DNA of 45,188 nucleotides, from positions 1-45,188 of the forward strand of contig SYJG01000003.1 in NCBI GenBank assembly GCA_005798445.1, read 5' to 3'. This stretch comes from Planctomyces sp. (GTDB lineage: Bacteria; Planctomycetota; Planctomycetia; Planctomycetales; Planctomycetaceae). Position numbers and translations under genes: made by a program. Position 1 is the first letter of the stretch; the number at the start of each line of letters is the position of its first letter. The notes under the pieces were generated by a model. The model saw only the letters and a list, made by a program, of their open reading frames with translations. It had not been told where the DNA came from and made no database searches. Shown here in pieces: positions 42,406 through 45,188 of the stretch.

Positions 42406-42528
42406 CTTTGGAGTGCGGTGCCCCAAGTCACCGCTTTTCAAAAGGCGTCGTTGGTGACTCGATGACCGACGTTTTGTGGAAGCGAGTGCGTTTTGAAAAG
42501 CGGCGACTTGGGTCGCCGCACTCCAAAG
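42406..42528. repeat. Palindromic element between mnmE and the TPR gene (bidirectional terminator-like)
   Basis: Arms 42406-42443 and 42491-42528 (the outer part is CTTTGGAGTGCGG with its complement) pair with a few mismatches. The right arm ends one base before the stop codon of the minus-strand TPR gene and the left arm starts 6 bases after the mnmE stop, so it fills the convergent gap. The CTTTGGAGTGCGG family resembles the other elements in layout but not sequence. Confidence 0.85.
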
Positions 42529-43653
42529 CTACTTGGCGGCTTCGCCGAATTCGGTGTCGGGGAAGCGGATGGCGATTTCTTGCAGCAAGCGGTGGGCGTC
42601 ATCGGATTGGCCGAGGCGTTTGAGCGATTCGGCCGCTTCGACTCCGGCGCGGGCAGCGAGTCTCGCGTCGCCGTCGTCCATCAGCGCGGTCCACAGGAGT
42701 GCGGTTGCGGCACGGTCGTGTTCGCGTCGCATCGCCCAGCCTCGGCCGAGCAAGTACGACGGACCGCCGCGCAGCCTCGCGGGCATCTCGTGAATGCGAG
42801 CGTCCCAACGATTGAGTTCAAGGTCTCCGATTTCCAAAGCTCGGAGTTTGAGCCGCCAGGACTGAGCCTGAGCGAGCAGTCGCACTCGTTCGTCGGTGCT
42901 GCGCTGCAAGGCTTGCAGTTCTTGCGAGGCCGTGTCGCCGCTTGCCCCGTCGTCGAGCAGCAGGCTGGCACCGAGCAATCGGGCCGTGTCGGATTCTTGC
43001 TTCAGCCACTCACGGGCCTGCGACTTGGCCGCGCCGGAGACGGACTCAGAGGCCCAGATCAGCGGAATCAAACCAAATTGTTGGGTCGTGGGGTCGCTCT
43101 CCAGCATTTGGAGGAATCGTGATCCGGCGGAGGCCCGATCTCCGGTTCTCAAGTGACAACGAATTAGCAGGGCGAGGATCTCTCGGCGCACCCAGGCTCG
43201 CTTCTCCGAGACGAACGCGGCTTGCAAGGCTCGAGTCGCCTCGTCCAGTTTGCGTTCCGTAAACAGCTTTCGACCGAGTTCGTACAATTCGTGCCACGCA
43301 GTGCGGACTTCGATCACTTGCCCGGCGGGATACGATTTTGGGTCGACTCCACTTTTGAAGAGAACGGTGATTCGCTCGCCGGTGTAATCCACGATCTGGC
43401 AGGGCATCGTCAGCCGGCTGCTGGTCCCTTCGGTTTGCAGAACGACGTGATCCTGAGCGGCGAGAGGTGCGGCGAGGAAGAGGAGAACGAGGAGAGAAGA
43501 ACGAGGAACTGAGAATGAGGAGCTGCGCTCGGCGCGGATCTCCTGACCCCGCCGGTGACGTGACCGCAGGTCTCCATTGACAGGAGGAGACCTGCGGTCG
43601 GACGAGTCGGCGGGGTCAGGAGACCCGCGCCGAGCGCGGCCTTCATTCGTCAT
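42529..43653 (-). CDS. Exported TPR-like helical-repeat protein with element-derived N-terminus
   Basis: About 374 residues if started at 43653 (MTNEGRARRGSPDPADSS), 11 bases inside the upstream gene; no ATG, GTG or TTG lies nearer to the signal peptide. A hydrophobic signal (SSLLVLLFLAAPLAAQD) begins near residue 50, so its first 45 residues derive mostly from a large inverted repeat (43525-43637). A small beta domain follows (TMPCQIVDYTGERITVLFK), then TPR/Sel1-like helix pairs (WHELYELGRKLFTERKLDEA, REILALLIRCHLRTGD, to RFPDTEFGE). The mature part may act as a scaffold at the envelope. The true start could also be missing because the element displaced it. Confidence 0.7.
   Translation of the reverse strand: MTNEGRARRGSPDPADSSDRRSPPVNGDLRSRHRRGQEIRAERSSSFSVPRSSLLVLLFLAAPLAAQDHVVLQTEGTSSRLTMPCQIVDYTGERITVLFKSGVDPKSYPAGQVIEVRTAWHELYELGRKLFTERKLDEATRALQAAFVSEKRAWVRREILALLIRCHLRTGDRASAGSRFLQMLESDPTTQQFGLIPLIWASESVSGAAKSQAREWLKQESDTARLLGASLLLDDGASGDTASQELQALQRSTDERVRLLAQAQSWRLKLRALEIGDLELNRWDARIHEMPARLRGGPSYLLGRGWAMRREHDRAATALLWTALMDDGDARLAARAGVEAAESLKRLGQSDDAHRLLQEIAIRFPDTEFGEAAK
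43525..43637. repeat. Large nested inverted repeat at the start of the TPR gene
   Basis: Outer arms of 29 bases (43525-43553 and 43609-43637; GCGCTCGGCGCGG...) pair with one mismatch. A perfect inner pair of 14 bases, GACCGCAGGTCTCC (43562-43575) and GGAGACCTGCGGTC (43586-43599), lies between. The element spans the junction of two minus-strand genes: it begins inside the signal-peptide-preceding part of the TPR gene and ends 6 bases before the upstream gene's stop. Confidence 0.9.
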
Positions 43654-44956
43654 TCTTCGTTGCCTTCTTCTTGGTCGTCGGCTTTTCTGGCATCGACTCG
43701 TCCACGGCGGAGGGGTCGTTGAGAGCTGGCTTGCCAAAGGATTTCGATTTCGTATCTGGATCATCCTCCTCGGACATTTCAGGCGGTTCGTCGGTCTTTT
43801 TGGATTTCTTGACGGGTGCCTCGGCTTCGATGTCGACCACGAATCGTCCGGGGAAGGCGAAGCTCCCTTTGCTGTCTTCACGGCCCTGCAACTCGAATTG
43901 CTCGGTGCCGGGTGGAATCAGGAAGTAGAGCAGTCCTTGTTGCTCGGCGACGCAACTGTGTGGGATGCGGTTGACGATCGCGATCGCTTCCGCCCCTAGT
44001 CCCGAAGTCATCGCGGCGAGTCCGAGTGAATCGTGAAAGCCGCTGAAGTCCAGTTTCTTCTCACCAGCCGCCTCGGCTTTGGCCCACTCTTGAACAAAAG
44101 ACTTGGCCGAGCGGATGAGCTCTTTTTGGTGCCGATCACCGAGCTTCACCCCCTGCTTTTGCTGCCAAGCGTTGAGCGCTTTGTGGCTGCTGACATCCAC
44201 CGCGACGAGATCGGCGTGCAGCCCCGGAGTGGCGGTGACTTTGATCCCTTCCGCCGCACCTTGAAACACGAGAACGACCGTGTCGCTGCGGAGTGTGATC
44301 TTCCGCTTTTCCATCTGCTTGAGCACGGTGGCGACGGTCTCCTCGTCGATGCCCTCGAGCCAGTCGCGATGCACGACGGCCGGTTGTATCTTGCTCTTGG
44401 TGATGCGTGTCCCGGTGAGAGTGCCGCTCAGCGGATTCGGCTTCACGGCAGGCTTCAAGAAGACGAACGCCCCAACGCCGATCACAATGACCAGGACGGC
44501 AATGACTCCCCACAGAACTGGATTGCCCCGCTGAGGTCTCCTCTTCGAAGAGTCATTCGAAACCGGCGGAGATTCGGAATTCATCGCCATCGGTGGAGCT
44601 GGAACGAATGGCGGTGTCTGAGTGAAACCGAACGGCGCGGCATATCCCGGAGGTGCTGGCATCGGTTGATGAGGATCGAATCCGAACGGCATACCCGGCG
44701 CTGGAGGCGTTCCGACCATCGGCATTGTCGGCTGCGGAGAGAACATCGGGGCGGCAGGTGCGGCGAAGTTCGGCGAGGCCGTTGTCGGAGTAAACTCAGG
44801 CGATCGCGCCGGAGCTGTCGCTGGCGGAGGCGAGTTCTTCGGAGCCGGCACGAGAACTCTCGTTCCGCATTGCGGACACGTCCCCTTCTTACCGGAGGCG
44901 TTGTCGGGAACTTGGATCGTGACCGTGCAGTACGGGCAATTGAATTGGATGGCCAT
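43643..44956 (-). CDS. Zinc-ribbon, proline-rich, single-pass membrane protein
   Basis: A 437-residue protein: zinc ribbon (CPYC, CPQC, residues 7-31), a Pro/Ala/Met-rich region to about 140, one membrane helix (NPVLWGVIAVLVIVIGVGAF, about 144-163), an extracytoplasmic domain with beta/alpha content (ITLRSDTVVLVFQG, GLHADLVAVDVSSHKALNAW) and a charged Lys/Glu/Pro tail. Same ribbon type as in the FHA and zinc-ribbon genes elsewhere in this window. The function is unknown. The leader directly upstream is made of a G/C-rich repeat (44961-45049) and offers no AGGAG-like site before the ATG. Confidence 0.78.
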   Translation of the reverse strand: MAIQFNCPYCTVTIQVPDNASGKKGTCPQCGTRVLVPAPKNSPPPATAPARSPEFTPTTASPNFAAPAAPMFSPQPTMPMVGTPPAPGMPFGFDPHQPMPAPPGYAAPFGFTQTPPFVPAPPMAMNSESPPVSNDSSKRRPQRGNPVLWGVIAVLVIVIGVGAFVFLKPAVKPNPLSGTLTGTRITKSKIQPAVVHRDWLEGIDEETVATVLKQMEKRKITLRSDTVVLVFQGAAEGIKVTATPGLHADLVAVDVSSHKALNAWQQKQGVKLGDRHQKELIRSAKSFVQEWAKAEAAGEKKLDFSGFHDSLGLAAMTSGLGAEAIAIVNRIPHSCVAEQQGLLYFLIPPGTEQFELQGREDSKGSFAFPGRFVVDIEAEAPVKKSKKTDEPPEMSEEDDPDTKSKSFGKPALNDPSAVDESMPEKPTTKKKATKNDE

Positions 44957-44960
44957 GAGA

Positions 44961-45049
44961 AGAGGGGTTGGGGGTTAGGGATGAGGGGTTGGCGGGAGGG
45001 AGCAAGGCCGTCAGCTTTCTTCGCTAACCCCTTGCCCTCAACTCCTAAC
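44961..45049. repeat. G-rich/C-rich inverted repeat upstream of the zinc-ribbon gene
   Basis: The left half, 44961-44992 (AGAGGGGTTGGGGGTTAGGG type), is partly complementary to 45024-45049 (CTAACCCCTTGCCCTCAACT type). It is related in style to the in-frame repeat of the kinase gene (30811-30901). It starts 4 bases upstream of the zinc-ribbon gene's start codon and therefore forms its leader. Confidence 0.6.
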
Positions 45050-45054
45050 TGGCC

Positions 45055-45121
45055 AAGTGTCAGTCAAAGGTAGTCACCCGCGGCGTTGCGTGGTGACAAA
45101 GTGTCAGTCAAAGGTAGTCAC
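45055..45121. repeat. 23-base direct repeat
   Basis: AAGTGTCAGTCAAAGGTAG followed by TCAC occurs at 45055-45077 and again at 45099-45121, with 21 bases between the copies. The second copy overlaps the stop codon of the partial minus-strand CDS at the right edge. It may be the edge of a mobile element or a duplicated insertion site; the rest lies outside the window. Confidence 0.85.
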
Positions 45122-45188
45122 TGTTTGCGGTGCTTGTTTTTTGGCTTGTAGTCGATGGTTTTGATCTTGGGGTGGTCATGTGGTTCAC
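45118..45188 (-). CDS. 3' end of a CDS running off the right edge
   Basis: On the minus strand the window's last 71 bases read, from 45186, about 22 residues rich in Lys and His (EPHDHPKIKTIDYKPK ... KHRKQ) and end in TGA at 45118-45120. The basic C-terminus and the direct repeat overlapping the stop are compatible with a transposase, but nothing else is visible. Whether it is a gene at all depends on sequence beyond the window. Confidence 0.3.
   Translation of the reverse strand, partial: EPHDHPKIKTIDYKPKNKHRKQ

Overview
The window looks like chromosomal DNA of a GC-rich planctomycete (phylum Planctomycetota). The markers are a DUF1501 protein, a cytochrome-like PSCyt1/DUF1549/DUF1553 protein, a DUF1573 lipoprotein, an ECF sigma factor next to a membrane Ser/Thr kinase, and many small zinc-ribbon membrane proteins. 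Housekeeping anchors are aroC (chorismate synthase) and mnmE (tRNA modification GTPase). I recognise no rRNA, tRNA, prophage or CRISPR.

Layout. 1-2330: a secreted Cys-rich protein, a DUF1573 lipoprotein and an 11-copy octamer repeat in its leader. 2332-9587: a large FHA/beta-propeller membrane protein, divergent from an ExbB-ExbD-ExbD set, with a single-pass, possibly TonB-like protein on the other strand. 9655-16427: a terpene-cyclase-like repeat protein, yjbQ-aroC, and an RND/MMPL transporter. 16839-25079: nine minus-strand genes that look like one operon. In transcription order they are a ubiquitin-like beta-grasp protein, an E1-like activating enzyme, a JAMM/JAB isopeptidase with a membrane anchor, a membrane FHA protein, three zinc-ribbon membrane proteins (one RDD), a RING-like membrane protein and a RING-like/trypsin fusion. 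25271-29385: a Tat-exported protein and the PSCyt1/DUF1549/DUF1553 protein. 29391-31923: ECF sigma factor and kinase. 32045-37933: four membrane-protein genes ending in a DUF2157/GDYXXLXY pair. 37994-42400: a nucleotidyltransferase pair, the DUF1501 protein, a VapBC-like toxin-antitoxin pair and mnmE. 42529-44956: a TPR-like exported protein and a zinc-ribbon membrane protein. The right end holds a 23-bp direct repeat and the tail of an unidentified CDS.

Two things stand out. First, the nine-gene operon is a membrane-centred ubiquitin-like system: modifier, E1, JAMM peptidase, RING-like proteins, a trypsin fusion and FHA, but no visible E2. Second, the window is scattered with inverted repeats of several families. 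At least five lie in frame inside protein genes (three in the DUF1549/1553 gene, one in the kinase, one perfect 50-bp palindrome in mnmE). A sixth forms the N-terminus of the TPR protein, and others abut stop codons or leaders. They behave like the palindromic elements that Rickettsia inserts into genes, and I know of no description of them here.

All assignments come from reading motifs and context by eye; no database search was possible.
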